Positions 1-8,300 are shown, counted from the stretch's first letter. The stretch is DNA of 36,217 bases from Leptolyngbya sp. CCY15150 (GCF_016888135.1 NZ_JACSWB010000123.1:1-36217); one strand, 5' to 3'. The notes: generated by a model not told the origin, from the sequence alone. Numbers and translations are program-made.

Positions 1-1
1 C

Positions 2-88
2 AATCAACAACGGCATTTTCGACGTTCCCCTGCAGCTTATTTAGCTAACCTGGAGCAGAAGGCTCTCCAGCTAGTTTTGCCGCCCTAG
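2..88 (+). CDS. Possible C-terminal end of an upstream ORF (partial)
   Basis: An open frame enters from the left edge and stops at 86-88. It encodes 28 residues rich in basic and hydrophobic residues, including RHFRRSPAAYLANLEQ. The composition is protein-like and a T-run (about 91-98) follows the stop. The other two forward frames close earlier, at about 45 and 48. The tail resembles the end of a transposase or other basic protein, but I cannot name a family from 28 residues. Low confidence that it is a gene. Confidence 0.3.
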   Translation, partial: NQQRHFRRSPAAYLANLEQKALQLVLPP

Positions 89-192
89 TTTTTTTTGAGA
101 ACATCGGGGTAGGAGTTTGTGGGATAACGTTATTCCACAATGACCGGAAGAACGCATCTGGGGAGTGAAGAAACGGTCAGGATGGTCATCAC

Positions 193-229
193 AGGAGGCT
201 GTGCTACGGACAACGGTAGCCTCCTTTTG
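193..229 (+). terminator. Hairpin with short T-run ahead of the conflict operon (terminator or attenuator)
   Basis: The 8-base arm AGGAGGCT (193-200) is complementary to AGCCTCCT (218-225), followed by a short T-stretch. A second pairing, GCTAC (203-207) with GTAGC (216-220), competes for bases 218-220, so two alternative folds are possible. It lies about 55 bases before the likely first start codon of the operon. It could terminate upstream transcription or act as an attenuator. The structure is visible in the sequence; the function is inferred. Confidence 0.4.
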
Positions 230-280
230 GCACATCGGTTAGACTGTGGTGACACTTGTATAGGTCAATGTAGGCTAACT

Positions 281-604
281 ATGACAAAGCTTGTGCAGTT
301 TGATTTGGGTGATGGCGAGAGCATCTTGATGGAAGTGGATGAAGTCGAGTCTGATGAAATAACACCTGTTTCCAAGTCACCAGGCGAAATTGCGGCCCAG
401 GCACGTCAAACCTTCAGCCAAGCTATGGCTGGCGTCACACCCATGGTGCGATCCTTGAAGGCACGGTTGGATGCTCTGAATGATCCGGCAGATGAAGTCG
501 AGGTGAAATTCAGCGTTAAGCTGAGTGGCGAGGTGGGGGCAGTTGTGACCAAAGTAGGGGGAGAAGCCACCTACGAAATCACGCTGAAGTGGAAGAAGCA
601 ATGA
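281..604 (+). CDS. Trypco1 / CU044_2847-type small protein of a trypsin-linked conflict system
   Basis: A protein of 107 residues starting MTKLVQFDLGDG. It has the layout of the trypsin-co-occurring domain 1 (CU044_2847) family: an N-terminal beta-rich 'L-V-x-F-x-L-x-D-G' strand, a central helix (about 45-70, IAAQARQTFSQAM) and C-terminal strands with the pattern VEVKFSVKLSGEVGAVV...GEATYEITLKW. In this family the protein is encoded beside trypsin-like peptidases and is thought to be a regulator or partner, not an enzyme. I prefer the start at 281. The longer frame from 140 adds 47 residues unlike the family and runs through the hairpin at 193-229. The stop overlaps the next start by four bases (ATGA), which suggests translational coupling. 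Confidence 0.7.
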   Translation: MTKLVQFDLGDGESILMEVDEVESDEITPVSKSPGEIAAQARQTFSQAMAGVTPMVRSLKARLDALNDPADEVEVKFSVKLSGEVGAVVTKVGGEATYEITLKWKKQ

Positions 605-2376
605 CGTTCAGTGTTACCGATTATGAACGGGCAACGGTGCGAATTCTTTCAAATGACAAGAATGTAGTTGTGGGAACCGGGTTCTTGGTTGCACCAGGGT
701 ATGTTTTGACCTGTGCCCATGTTGTACTGGAAGCCATGGGTATACCGAAAACAGATGTCAAGACCCATGAAGATCTGTTTACTAATATCATTCAGCTAAA
801 TTTCCATATCCTAGCTCCCAATGCCATGATCAAGGCTAGGGTAATCGACTGGGTTCCCTATCAATTAAACATGGGCGATATTGCAGGACTTAAGCTCCTG
901 AGTCCGGCCCCTGAAGCTGTGCGGCCGATTCATCTCCTTGAGACCCGTGGCGAAGATGTTGAAGCCGATTGCCATTTAGTGTACGGCTTTGGTAGTCCTG
1001 AAGGTGGACGTTCTGACGCCTATCGTCCCAAAACTCAGGTGACCGATGAGCGCTGGCAACTTTGCAAGTATGACGATCCCAACGATGAAACTATTCGTCC
1101 TGGATTTAGCGGTGCGCCGTTATGGAATGACAGGACAAAAGCTGTTCTTGGAATGATCGCAACGGCAGCGGTCAAGGCAAAAGAAGATTTAAAGAGTACG
1201 GCCTACGCCATTCCCACTTCGAAGCTCCGTCCCGTTCTCAATACGATTGATGCCCATTACATTGCAGATGTGCTGGAAGAACATTGGGATCAATCTCAGC
1301 TCACAACTATTACTGAAACGGCATTTCAATTATGTGACAGCGATGGCGATAAGGCTAAACATCCTGAGTTGCGAGATCGCCTGACCTTTCTAAGCAGCCT
1401 ATCTAATCGAGAGTGGTGGCAAAACGATAGGGAGGTTGATCGCCTCACTCAGTTCGTCATGTTTGTCATCGTCTTGCAAGATAATCCTGCGCCATCGCTT
1501 TTGCATGCGCTCAAGACATGGGTAACATTCCGCCAGTTTGACTTTGAAAAGCTCTACTTTAAAGCCGACCAATATCGTAAAAAGCGCAAGATATCTGCTA
1601 CTCAAACCCAGGAACACCTAGTCATCCAGATTAAGGCGGATGAGCAGGATCCTGCTAGAGCAAACATCTCGATTTGGATCATTCGCGATCGCGATCGCTA
1701 TGATCCCCTAGAGCCACCTAAACCGAGCTTGTCTAATGAGGCGATCGCTCTGGCTGACTTACCCGATTTCTTGGATCAATGGATTTCTAGTCAAGACATA
1801 TTGGATGAACCGATGCTGCATTGCTTTGTGGCCCGTTCTCAACTGAGCAGCGATCTAGATGCTTGTGGAACGCAATCAGATTTGACCCTTGGCAACCAAT
1901 ATCAACTGGTCATGCGGACGGATCTGAGCCAGTCGCCAACGAGCCCTCAATACTACCGTCGCTGGCAGCAAAAATGGCAATCTCTAGAAAGCAACTATCA
2001 CTCACAAGCCAACGTTAGCGTGGTACGAGCAGATAGCCGTCAATCTGCATTACTATTCAAACAACTCAAGTCGGCAGAGATTGGCATCTTGGAGAATCTG
2101 ACCAGCGATCGCACGGATGCAGTTTTCAAATTCTTGGCAGATAAAGTAGCGCTTCCGGTTGTTTTGTGGGCGAGAAAAGAGAACCTCTGTTCCGACATCG
2201 ATCGCATTCTCGATTGTACAGTGATCGACTTGCCTAAGCGTGTCCTAGAAGAACGCCAAGAGGCGATTGAAGATGAGGAAAAAGTGTCGTTAGGCTATCA
2301 TTTGAGCTTGGTATGGGATGATCCAAAGGTTGTCCCGCCTACGATGATGGCGCAGATCGATCCAGAGATGTGTTAA
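601..2376 (+). CDS. Trypsin-like serine peptidase with VMAP-type C-terminal region
   Basis: 591 residues from ATG 601; a GGAAG Shine-Dalgarno-like stretch sits at 591-595. ATG 589 in the same frame would add four residues. Residues 8-215 form a trypsin-fold protease with an apparently intact triad: His40 in TCAHV, Asp93 in MGDIAGLKL and Ser170 in PGFSGAP. Residues 255-330 are helical and may be an effector-associated or linker region. Residues 330-590 resemble the VMAP-C region: strands LVIQIKAD and ISIWIIRD, then LPDFLDQW, LHCFVARSQL, YQLVMR and a final VVLWAR-like strand. In vWA-MoxR-VMAP systems this protein is the likely effector, cleaving cell proteins when the ATPase module is triggered. 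There is no signal peptide, so it is probably cytoplasmic. The protease call is firm; the VMAP-C call is from pattern recognition. Confidence 0.75.
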   Translation: MTFSVTDYERATVRILSNDKNVVVGTGFLVAPGYVLTCAHVVLEAMGIPKTDVKTHEDLFTNIIQLNFHILAPNAMIKARVIDWVPYQLNMGDIAGLKLLSPAPEAVRPIHLLETRGEDVEADCHLVYGFGSPEGGRSDAYRPKTQVTDERWQLCKYDDPNDETIRPGFSGAPLWNDRTKAVLGMIATAAVKAKEDLKSTAYAIPTSKLRPVLNTIDAHYIADVLEEHWDQSQLTTITETAFQLCDSDGDKAKHPELRDRLTFLSSLSNREWWQNDREVDRLTQFVMFVIVLQDNPAPSLLHALKTWVTFRQFDFEKLYFKADQYRKKRKISATQTQEHLVIQIKADEQDPARANISIWIIRDRDRYDPLEPPKPSLSNEAIALADLPDFLDQWISSQDILDEPMLHCFVARSQLSSDLDACGTQSDLTLGNQYQLVMRTDLSQSPTSPQYYRRWQQKWQSLESNYHSQANVSVVRADSRQSALLFKQLKSAEIGILENLTSDRTDAVFKFLADKVALPVVLWARKENLCSDIDRILDCTVIDLPKRVLEERQEAIEDEEKVSLGYHLSLVWDDPKVVPPTMMAQIDPEMC

Positions 2377-2389
2377 ACCCCTTGCGGCC

Positions 2390-3529
2390 ATGAGCGATCC
2401 ACAACCTCCAACCCCCAATCCCAACCTCTTCTGCCCTATTTTCACCGGCAGCGGTGAGCCCAATCCCGATGCGTTGAACAATCTGCCACCACCGCCCACC
2501 TGGCGACAGGCCGATCGCCGCCAAGAGGAACGGGGCAAGACCTTCCAAGCCGAGCCCAATGAAATTGAATTGGTGAATGCAGCTCTCTACCTACGGCGGC
2601 CGCTTTTGGTGACGGGGAAGCCGGGCAGTGGCAAAACATCCCTAGCCTATGCGATCGCTCGTGAGCTAGATCTAGGTGAAGTCTTGTACTGGCCCGTTAC
2701 CACCCGAACCACGCTCAAGGATGGTCTATATCTTTACGACGCGATCGCTCGTTTGCAGGATGCCAGCAAGCAAGAGCCAAATGAGGATAAGCGCTTTGAC
2801 AACATCGGTCGATATATCCGCTTAGGGCCCTTGGGAACTGCCCTGCTGCCGTCGAAGAAGCCGAGAATCTTGATTGTGGATGAGATCGACAAGAGCGATA
2901 TCGACCTGCCCAACGATCTGCTCTACGTTTTTGAGGAAGGCCGCTTCGAGATTCCGGAATTGGTGCGCATTGAAGATATTCAATCCCAGGTGCCGGTGCG
3001 CACGGCCTACAAAGATCACCATGAATTTACGTTTAACCCGCCTCCGAGCCAGGATGAGACATCGCAGGAGAATTTGGAGGCGATTAAAAACGGAAAAACC
3101 ACCATCACCAATGGTCGAGTTGCCTGCACTCAGTTTCCTCTGATGATTTTGACGAGCAACGGTGAGCGCGATTTTCCCCCGCCGTTCCTGCGTCGCTGCA
3201 TTCGTTTGACCATGGGCGAACCCAATGAACAACGGTTGACGGACATCGTCAAAGCCCACCTACGGCAGGAGGTCAATGGTGAAGCTCTGATTACCCAAGC
3301 AGAGGAGCAGATCACGGCCCTCGTGAAGCGCTTTATTGAAAAACGCAGCGATCGCAGCAAGGGAGATCTGGCCACCGATCAACTTCTCAATGCGATTTAT
3401 TTAATTACCCGCGATCGCAAGCCCAATATCAGCACCGATGTTCATGCAACTGGAGACCTGATTGACCGCCTGTGGAAACATCTGAGCAGCAGCGAAGACC
3501 AACGATCGGACAGTTCGCGCAACGGTTAG
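2390..3529 (+). CDS. MoxR-type AAA+ ATPase of the conflict operon
   Basis: 379 residues. Walker A is GKPGSGKTS at residues 76-84, Walker B is ILIVDEID at 160-167, sensor 1 is LTSNGERDFP near 254-263, and candidate arginine-finger residues RR lie at 268-269 in FLRRC. The DEIDKSDIDLPNDLL stretch and the beta-hairpin-like insertion between Walker B and sensor 1 fit the MoxR/dynein-like helix-2-insert clade. It starts 13 bases after the peptidase stop and its last 58 bases overlap the following gene, so all are probably one transcript. By family knowledge it would hydrolyse ATP to remodel or license its partners, the vWA-like protein and the peptidase/VMAP protein. The N-terminal 50 residues are proline-rich and probably disordered. 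Confidence 0.85.
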   Translation: MSDPQPPTPNPNLFCPIFTGSGEPNPDALNNLPPPPTWRQADRRQEERGKTFQAEPNEIELVNAALYLRRPLLVTGKPGSGKTSLAYAIARELDLGEVLYWPVTTRTTLKDGLYLYDAIARLQDASKQEPNEDKRFDNIGRYIRLGPLGTALLPSKKPRILIVDEIDKSDIDLPNDLLYVFEEGRFEIPELVRIEDIQSQVPVRTAYKDHHEFTFNPPPSQDETSQENLEAIKNGKTTITNGRVACTQFPLMILTSNGERDFPPPFLRRCIRLTMGEPNEQRLTDIVKAHLRQEVNGEALITQAEEQITALVKRFIEKRSDRSKGDLATDQLLNAIYLITRDRKPNISTDVHATGDLIDRLWKHLSSSEDQRSDSSRNG

Positions 3530-6219
3530 CGCAACTGGGGCTAGATCTAGACGGCCGAGACCTAGCTGACGCGGTTTGGCTAGCTCAGTTTATGCCGCCA
3601 GCAATCTACACGGCTCCAGAACCGGAGGTAGAGCCCACGCCATCGCCCATTCAAACCGTAGAGGCTCCCTCTATCCCCGCAGCCGAACCCACCACGAGTC
3701 TCTACATCGACGATCGCCCTCCATCCACACCCCAAGACACTGCCGAGACTCCGGAACCTCAAGACAAGCCCCAAGGAACGCCGTTCCCAGTTCCAGCGGC
3801 TCCGGCTCTGCGCACACGGTTGGATCTAGCGCGATCGCTGCGGCCGTTGATGCGAAAGGTGCCATCCCGCAACCGCTACGACCTAGATGAAGAGGCCACC
3901 GTCACCCAAATTGCCGAAACTCAATTGCAACTTCCGGTGGTGCGATCGCAGCCAGAACGCTGGCTTGATCTAGAGTTTATCGTTGAAGATTCTAAAACGA
4001 CGGTCATCTGGGAACGGGCGATCGCTGAATTGCAGCACTTGATGGAATACCAAGGGGCCTTTCGCACCGTGCGCACGTGGCAGTTGAGCGTTCCCGATCC
4101 CAACACCGCCAAACCGGACGATGTGCGTCTGTTTCCTCGATGGCGCGATCGCTCTCCTGCCATGAATCAACGTCCTCGCAATACCCGAGAATTGCGGGAT
4201 ATGGGCGGGCGGCGGCTGTTGCTCTTGGTCACCGACTGCACATCCCTGCTATGGCGACGGGGCATCATCCACTATACTCTGCTGGATTGGGCTACGGTGC
4301 AGCCGGTTTCGATTGTGCAATTATTTCCAGAACGCCTATGGTCTCGCACCGCCTTGAGTGATGGGCACATGGTTCGATTGCGGGCGATCGCTCCGGGACT
4401 ACCGAGCGCGCTCCTAGATATGGATAACGCACCGGTCTTGTCTGGAGCTAGCGCTGATGACTGGGATGACGACGGGCAGGATCCGGCACAGGATGACGAT
4501 CAACGCCTGCTCACGTTGCCCATTGTGACGTTGAATCCACAATCGATGCTGCGCTGGGCCCGAGTGGTGGCTGGGATGGGCGATACACCAACGCCAGGAC
4601 GTGCTTTTGAGCTAAGTATGATCCGGCAAGCCGCCCAGGACTATGATGCATCACGGGAGGCGATCGCCCAACATCCCCCGCGTACGGCCCGCCAACGGGT
4701 TGCCCTGTTCCGCGCTACGGCATCGGAGACAGCGGAGAAGCTGGCAGGCTATATGGCCGCTACGCCGGTGAGTTTGCCGGTGATTGATCTGCTGCGCGAT
4801 GTCTTTGTGCCCGAGGCGCGGCAAGACCATGTGGCGGAGGTGTTGCTGAGTGGTTTATTGCAGCGTTGCGACCAGGTGGATGATGAGGTCTGCCGCTATC
4901 GGTTCTTTGGCGATCAGGAGACGGCTGGGGAGGGCGATCGCGTCCGTGATCTTCTCCTCGATGGCGTGCCGGTGCAGCGGACGATGGAGGTCTTAAATCG
5001 CCTCACCGAACTCATCCAAGATCGAGCTGGCAATACCCTCACCAGTTTTGAAGCCTTCCTCGCTGCTTTTGAAGAATCGGGAACGGCGTTGGGGGATAGG
5101 GCCTTACCGCTGGCCGAAGTCGGGCTGAGTGTTTTACGGCGTTTGGGAGGCTCCTACAGAGCGATCGCCCAGCGCTATGAGACGGTGTTGCGGCCTACGC
5201 CGTTGTCTTCTGATCAAAAACAGCCGGTTCAATCTGAAGGTATCACCTATGAAGAGCTGGAATACGAAGTCGCGGAATTCATCAACTTTCCGCCCCTGCA
5301 AACCATTACCTACACATCCAAAACCATTGTCGATATCCAAGATCGCTTCGACTTCATTACTGCCATGATCGAACAACAGCTTCGATTTCTAGGGATAGGG
5401 CAAGAGTGGGTCATCCAAGAGCAGGCAGGAGTGGCCTGGGGCTATGTTGAACCTTTAAACGATGATTCAGAACAACTCATCGCCCTCAACATGATCGCCA
5501 TTCCCGGCGGCACCTTCACCATGGGTGCGCCTGAGGGGGAGCTAGAGAGCAATGATAGTGAACGCCCGCAGCATGAGGTGACCGTTCCACCATTTTGCAT
5601 GAGCCAAACGCCCATTACCCAAGCACAGTGGCGGATTGTGGCAGGCTATGATCCGATAGATCGGAAACTAGATCCAGATCCTTCTCGCTTTAAGAGTGAT
5701 CACCGCCCCGTAGAGAGGGTATCTTGGGATGATGCTCAAGAATTTTGTCGGCGCTTATCTCTGAAAAAGGGGCAAGTCTATCGGCTGCCCAGCGAAGCGG
5801 AGTGGGAATACGCCTGCCGGGCTGGCACCACCACGCCGTTTCATTTTGGAGAGATGCTCACCACCGATCTAGCAAACTATAACGGGAACTCTAACTATGG
5901 CGATGAACCTAAAGGTGTGCATCATGAGGAAACAACAGATGTAGGATCATTTCCAGGTAATCCATGGGGTTTTTATGATATGCATGGCAATGTGTGGGAA
6001 TGGTGTGAGGATAGTTGGCACAATAATTACAAAGGTGCACCGGAGGATGGCAGTGCATGGATAAGCAAAAACGAAAAACATGAAAATAAGGTAAGCCGTG
6101 GCGGGTCTTGGAACTTCAAGCCGTGGCATTGCCGGTCTGCGTACCGTAACTACATCATCCCTGCAGATCGCAGCTACTACGGTTTTCGCGTTGTTTGTCA
6201 CGCCCGAGGCACTCCTTAA
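3472..6219 (+). CDS. SAV_2336 N-terminal-related, degenerate vWA protein with C-terminal FGE-sulfatase-like domain
   Basis: 915 residues from GTG 3472. Without this start the 5' part of the first domain would be lost. Domain order: SAV_2336-type N-terminal helix (10-45); Pro/Thr-rich linker (45-110); degenerate vWA-like domain (about 160-310, with VEDSKT where a MIDAS motif DxSxS is expected and LLLVTDCTSL as the second strand); helical repeat region typical of SAV_2336 proteins (about 375-570, FRATASETAEKLAGYMAATP and HVAEVLLSGLL); FGE-sulfatase/C-type-lectin-like domain (671-912, IPGGTFTMG, VSWDDAQEFC, RLPSEAEWEYACRAG, DMHGNVWEWC, RGGSW). The cysteine pair of true formylglycine-generating enzymes is missing after RGGSW, so I read it as a ligand-binding sensor, not an oxidase. 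It is a likely vWA partner of the upstream MoxR ATPase. Confidence 0.75.
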   Translation: METSEQQRRPTIGQFAQRLAQLGLDLDGRDLADAVWLAQFMPPAIYTAPEPEVEPTPSPIQTVEAPSIPAAEPTTSLYIDDRPPSTPQDTAETPEPQDKPQGTPFPVPAAPALRTRLDLARSLRPLMRKVPSRNRYDLDEEATVTQIAETQLQLPVVRSQPERWLDLEFIVEDSKTTVIWERAIAELQHLMEYQGAFRTVRTWQLSVPDPNTAKPDDVRLFPRWRDRSPAMNQRPRNTRELRDMGGRRLLLLVTDCTSLLWRRGIIHYTLLDWATVQPVSIVQLFPERLWSRTALSDGHMVRLRAIAPGLPSALLDMDNAPVLSGASADDWDDDGQDPAQDDDQRLLTLPIVTLNPQSMLRWARVVAGMGDTPTPGRAFELSMIRQAAQDYDASREAIAQHPPRTARQRVALFRATASETAEKLAGYMAATPVSLPVIDLLRDVFVPEARQDHVAEVLLSGLLQRCDQVDDEVCRYRFFGDQETAGEGDRVRDLLLDGVPVQRTMEVLNRLTELIQDRAGNTLTSFEAFLAAFEESGTALGDRALPLAEVGLSVLRRLGGSYRAIAQRYETVLRPTPLSSDQKQPVQSEGITYEELEYEVAEFINFPPLQTITYTSKTIVDIQDRFDFITAMIEQQLRFLGIGQEWVIQEQAGVAWGYVEPLNDDSEQLIALNMIAIPGGTFTMGAPEGELESNDSERPQHEVTVPPFCMSQTPITQAQWRIVAGYDPIDRKLDPDPSRFKSDHRPVERVSWDDAQEFCRRLSLKKGQVYRLPSEAEWEYACRAGTTTPFHFGEMLTTDLANYNGNSNYGDEPKGVHHEETTDVGSFPGNPWGFYDMHGNVWEWCEDSWHNNYKGAPEDGSAWISKNEKHENKVSRGGSWNFKPWHCRSAYRNYIIPADRSYYGFRVVCHARGTP
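6097..6198 (+). other. DGR-like variable region at the 3' end of the SAV_2336-FGE gene
   Basis: Codons for residues 876-909, from RGGSW to GFRVVC. The framework RGGSW, CRSA, R, DR and GFRV matches the second FGE-like gene, while the surface positions between differ. About ten of thirteen such positions use NNC codons (for example AAC, TTC, TAC, ATC), the outcome expected when AAC template codons are mutated at adenines. No matching template repeat was found in the window. Framework codons differ synonymously from the copy at 7255, so the two were not recently rewritten from one template. Confidence 0.4.
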
Positions 6220-6546
6220 CCCTCTGCTTTTTCCTTTATGCCAGCGTTTCGCGCCATTTTTTGTGCTTTGGGAGATATCAAACCTCATAGAGGTAACGTA
6301 GGGTGGGCAATGACCACATGTATGACACTTATACCTGCCCTCAAAGCCAATATGCCTTTTGAGAAAGGAGATGTAATGGACAGTTTTTGAGACGAAGAAA
6401 TAGGATCTCGTCGGTTGAGCCAATCAAGAGACGCTAGGCCATAGGTCAAGCTATAATTCAACGGTGCAGTTGATGAACGAGTAACAACAATGTTGGCTGT
6501 TGCGGTTGCGCCAGTCCCACCGACAAGAACATATGGGATATAACGG
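6220..6546. other. Intergenic stretch between the two FGE-like genes
   Basis: About 327 bases with no convincing gene. A GTAGGGTGGGCA motif (6299-6310), typical of dispersed bacterial repeats, is present but its second arm is incomplete. There is no clear terminator and no template-repeat-like AAC-rich copy of the adjacent 3' ends. An open minus-strand frame (6285-6581) has no family look and runs into the downstream gene. The spacing is unusual because all earlier genes in the operon overlap or nearly touch. Confidence 0.4.
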
Positions 6547-7389
6547 ATGCCTGAGTCTTCTACCCCCAGCCGCCGCCTCATTCTGCGGGAAACAACCCAC
6601 CAAGGTCAGTGCTTCATCGAACATCTGGATGACAACACGACCCTAGACATGATGCTCATCCCCGGTGGTCAGTTTCTTATGGGGTCAACTCCGGAGGATC
6701 CCGGTAGTTACGAGCGTGAGTATCCGCAACATCCCGTTAAGATCCAACCCTTTGCCATGGCCCGTACTCCCATGACTCAAGAACAGTGGCGAGTGGTAGC
6801 CGGGTACGACCGGGTTGATCGAGATCTAACACCTGATCCCTCCGGCTTTAAAGGTGCAAATCGACCAGTGGAGCAGGTATCGTGGGACGATGCCCAGGAG
6901 TTTTGTGCCCGTCTGTCTCGGCAAACCAATCGCACCTATCGCCTGCCCAGCGAAGCCGAATGGGAATATGCCTGCCGAGCTGGTACCACCACGCCGTTTC
7001 ACTTTGGCGAAACCCTCAGCGATGAACTGGCAAACTACAGAGCCAAAGAAATTTTTGGGCGAGGTATTCCTGGAGAATATCGAGATCAAACCACCGATGT
7101 CAAAACGTTTCCGCCCAATGCTTTTGGGCTATACGATATGCATGGTAATGTGCTGGAATGGTGCGAAGACGATTGGTATGGTAGCTATAATGAAGCGCCG
7201 AACGATGGCAGTGCGCAGGTAAATAAAAGTGAAGATAATAAAATTAAAGTGCTGCGCGGCGGTTCGTGGGTCTTCATTCCTAGGGATTGCCGTTCTGCCT
7301 ATCGCTACGGCGACTCGCGCGACACCCGCCACAACTACGCCTTCGGTTTTCGGGTCTGTTGCGTTTTGCCGAGTATTCTTCTTGATTAA
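6547..7389 (+). CDS. Free-standing FGE-sulfatase-like (C-type-lectin-fold) protein
   Basis: 280 residues, essentially one FGE-sulfatase domain (about 32-275) after a short N-terminal extension. The markers are MLIPGGQFLMGS, VSWDDAQEFC (111-120), RLPSEAEWEYACRAG (132-146), GLYDMHGNVLEWC (194-206) and RGGSW (237-241). It is closely related to the C-terminal domain of the preceding gene over its whole length, so one is probably a duplication. The cysteine pair of active formylglycine-generating enzymes is not present, which favours a binding role. No signal peptide is seen. It may be an additional interchangeable sensor for the conflict operon. Shine-Dalgarno is weak. Convergent with the FkbM gene 48 bases downstream. 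Confidence 0.8.
   Translation: MPESSTPSRRLILRETTHQGQCFIEHLDDNTTLDMMLIPGGQFLMGSTPEDPGSYEREYPQHPVKIQPFAMARTPMTQEQWRVVAGYDRVDRDLTPDPSGFKGANRPVEQVSWDDAQEFCARLSRQTNRTYRLPSEAEWEYACRAGTTTPFHFGETLSDELANYRAKEIFGRGIPGEYRDQTTDVKTFPPNAFGLYDMHGNVLEWCEDDWYGSYNEAPNDGSAQVNKSEDNKIKVLRGGSWVFIPRDCRSAYRYGDSRDTRHNYAFGFRVCCVLPSILLD
7255..7362 (+). other. DGR-like variable region at the 3' end of the second FGE-like gene
   Basis: Codons for residues 237-272 (RGGSW to FRVCC). Framework residues RGGSW, P, CRSA, R, RD, R and GFRV are shared with the copy at 6097, while the intervening positions differ. Eleven of about sixteen variable positions are NNC codons (GTC, TTC, TAC, GGC, GAC, ACC, CAC, AAC, TAC, GCC, TTC). 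This is the pattern left by adenine-specific mutagenesis of AAC codons in known DGR target genes of the FGE-type lectin fold. ATT, AGG, GAT, TAT and TCG do not fit a pure AAC template. No template repeat or reverse transcriptase is in the window. Confidence 0.45.
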
Positions 7390-7437
7390 TCTCTCCATCG
7401 TTTATCCCCCCATTTCCTAAGCTAAACTAACCAGCCC

Positions 7438-8205
7438 CTAGGATACTTTACTAAGCACCAGCGTCGAGAAAACTGGATTAGCCTGATAGCCACAGCGGTT
7501 GAGGAAATGCAGAATATCTTGCTCCGGCTTACCTCGCTTTTGCAGAATCGTCGGATGTAGCTCTAGGGCAATATGCTCAATCATACCCGTTTCAAACAAC
7601 GCTTGAGCGCCCAAAATCGCTTCATACTCAAACCCTTCCACATCAATTTTCATTAGCTTGATGCGATCGAGATCTAGCCAGCTCAGAAAGTCGCCCAACG
7701 GCATCTGGGGTACGGTTTCTGTCGGCGTTTTGTAGCGCGTGGTTTGAACCAGGCCACTACTGCCAGTATTCATATCTGGCGATAGGCAAAGCTCAGCCAT
7801 CCCCATCGAGTCGGCGATCGCCACCTGAAAAACCCGCACATTATAGGCATGGTTTTCGGAGATATTGCGAAATAAGATAGGCTGTAGACGGCTCTGGGGT
7901 TCAATGCTGATCACCTTGCCGCGATCGCCCACCAGCTTAGATGCCAACATCGAGAAAAAACCCTCATTGGCACCAATATCCAAAAACGTATCGCCCGCCT
8001 GAAGGAGACTTGTGCAAACCTCCACCATCTCCGGCTCATAGCCAGAATCGGAGGTGACGGCATGGCCAAAGTTCGAAGCCGGATCGATAAAAAATCGACC
8101 ATGATCCGAGGCGATCACAGACCGTTTGATCTGCAACACTTGCTTCAAAAATGAGGCTAAAAATGCGGGACGAACGCGCAGAAGCCATGGATGGTAAACA
8201 TTCAT
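7438..8205 (-). CDS. FkbM-family SAM-dependent methyltransferase
   Basis: 255 residues, normal for the family. The SAM-binding motif I is FLDIGANEGFF (74-84), followed by the acidic strand VISIEPQ (98-104), and the FkbM signature KIDVEGFEYEAILGA starts near 186. FkbM enzymes O-methylate sugars, polyketides or other small molecules; the substrate cannot be read from sequence. There is no membrane segment. It is convergent with the FGE-like gene and separated from its upstream minus-strand neighbour by 235 bases holding a palindromic repeat, so it is probably its own transcription unit. Confidence 0.88.
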   Translation of the reverse strand: MNVYHPWLLRVRPAFLASFLKQVLQIKRSVIASDHGRFFIDPASNFGHAVTSDSGYEPEMVEVCTSLLQAGDTFLDIGANEGFFSMLASKLVGDRGKVISIEPQSRLQPILFRNISENHAYNVRVFQVAIADSMGMAELCLSPDMNTGSSGLVQTTRYKTPTETVPQMPLGDFLSWLDLDRIKLMKIDVEGFEYEAILGAQALFETGMIEHIALELHPTILQKRGKPEQDILHFLNRCGYQANPVFSTLVLSKVS

Positions 8206-8300
8206 AGGAAATTAGCTTATCCGTAGAACAAGAGGGAGCAGTCTGTCAAACGGGTGAATGGCAAAGGGATAACTGTAGTAACACACCCATAAGGCTTTCA

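Noticed and set aside
140-280. N-terminal extension of the Trypco1-type protein
   Set aside because: The extra 47 residues include a hairpin region and do not resemble the family; ATG 281 gives the normal domain start.
6220-6546. DGR template repeat or accessory variability gene between the FGE-like genes
   Set aside because: No AAC-rich copy of the 3' ends and no suitable frame is present there. I also saw no reverse transcriptase gene anywhere in the window.
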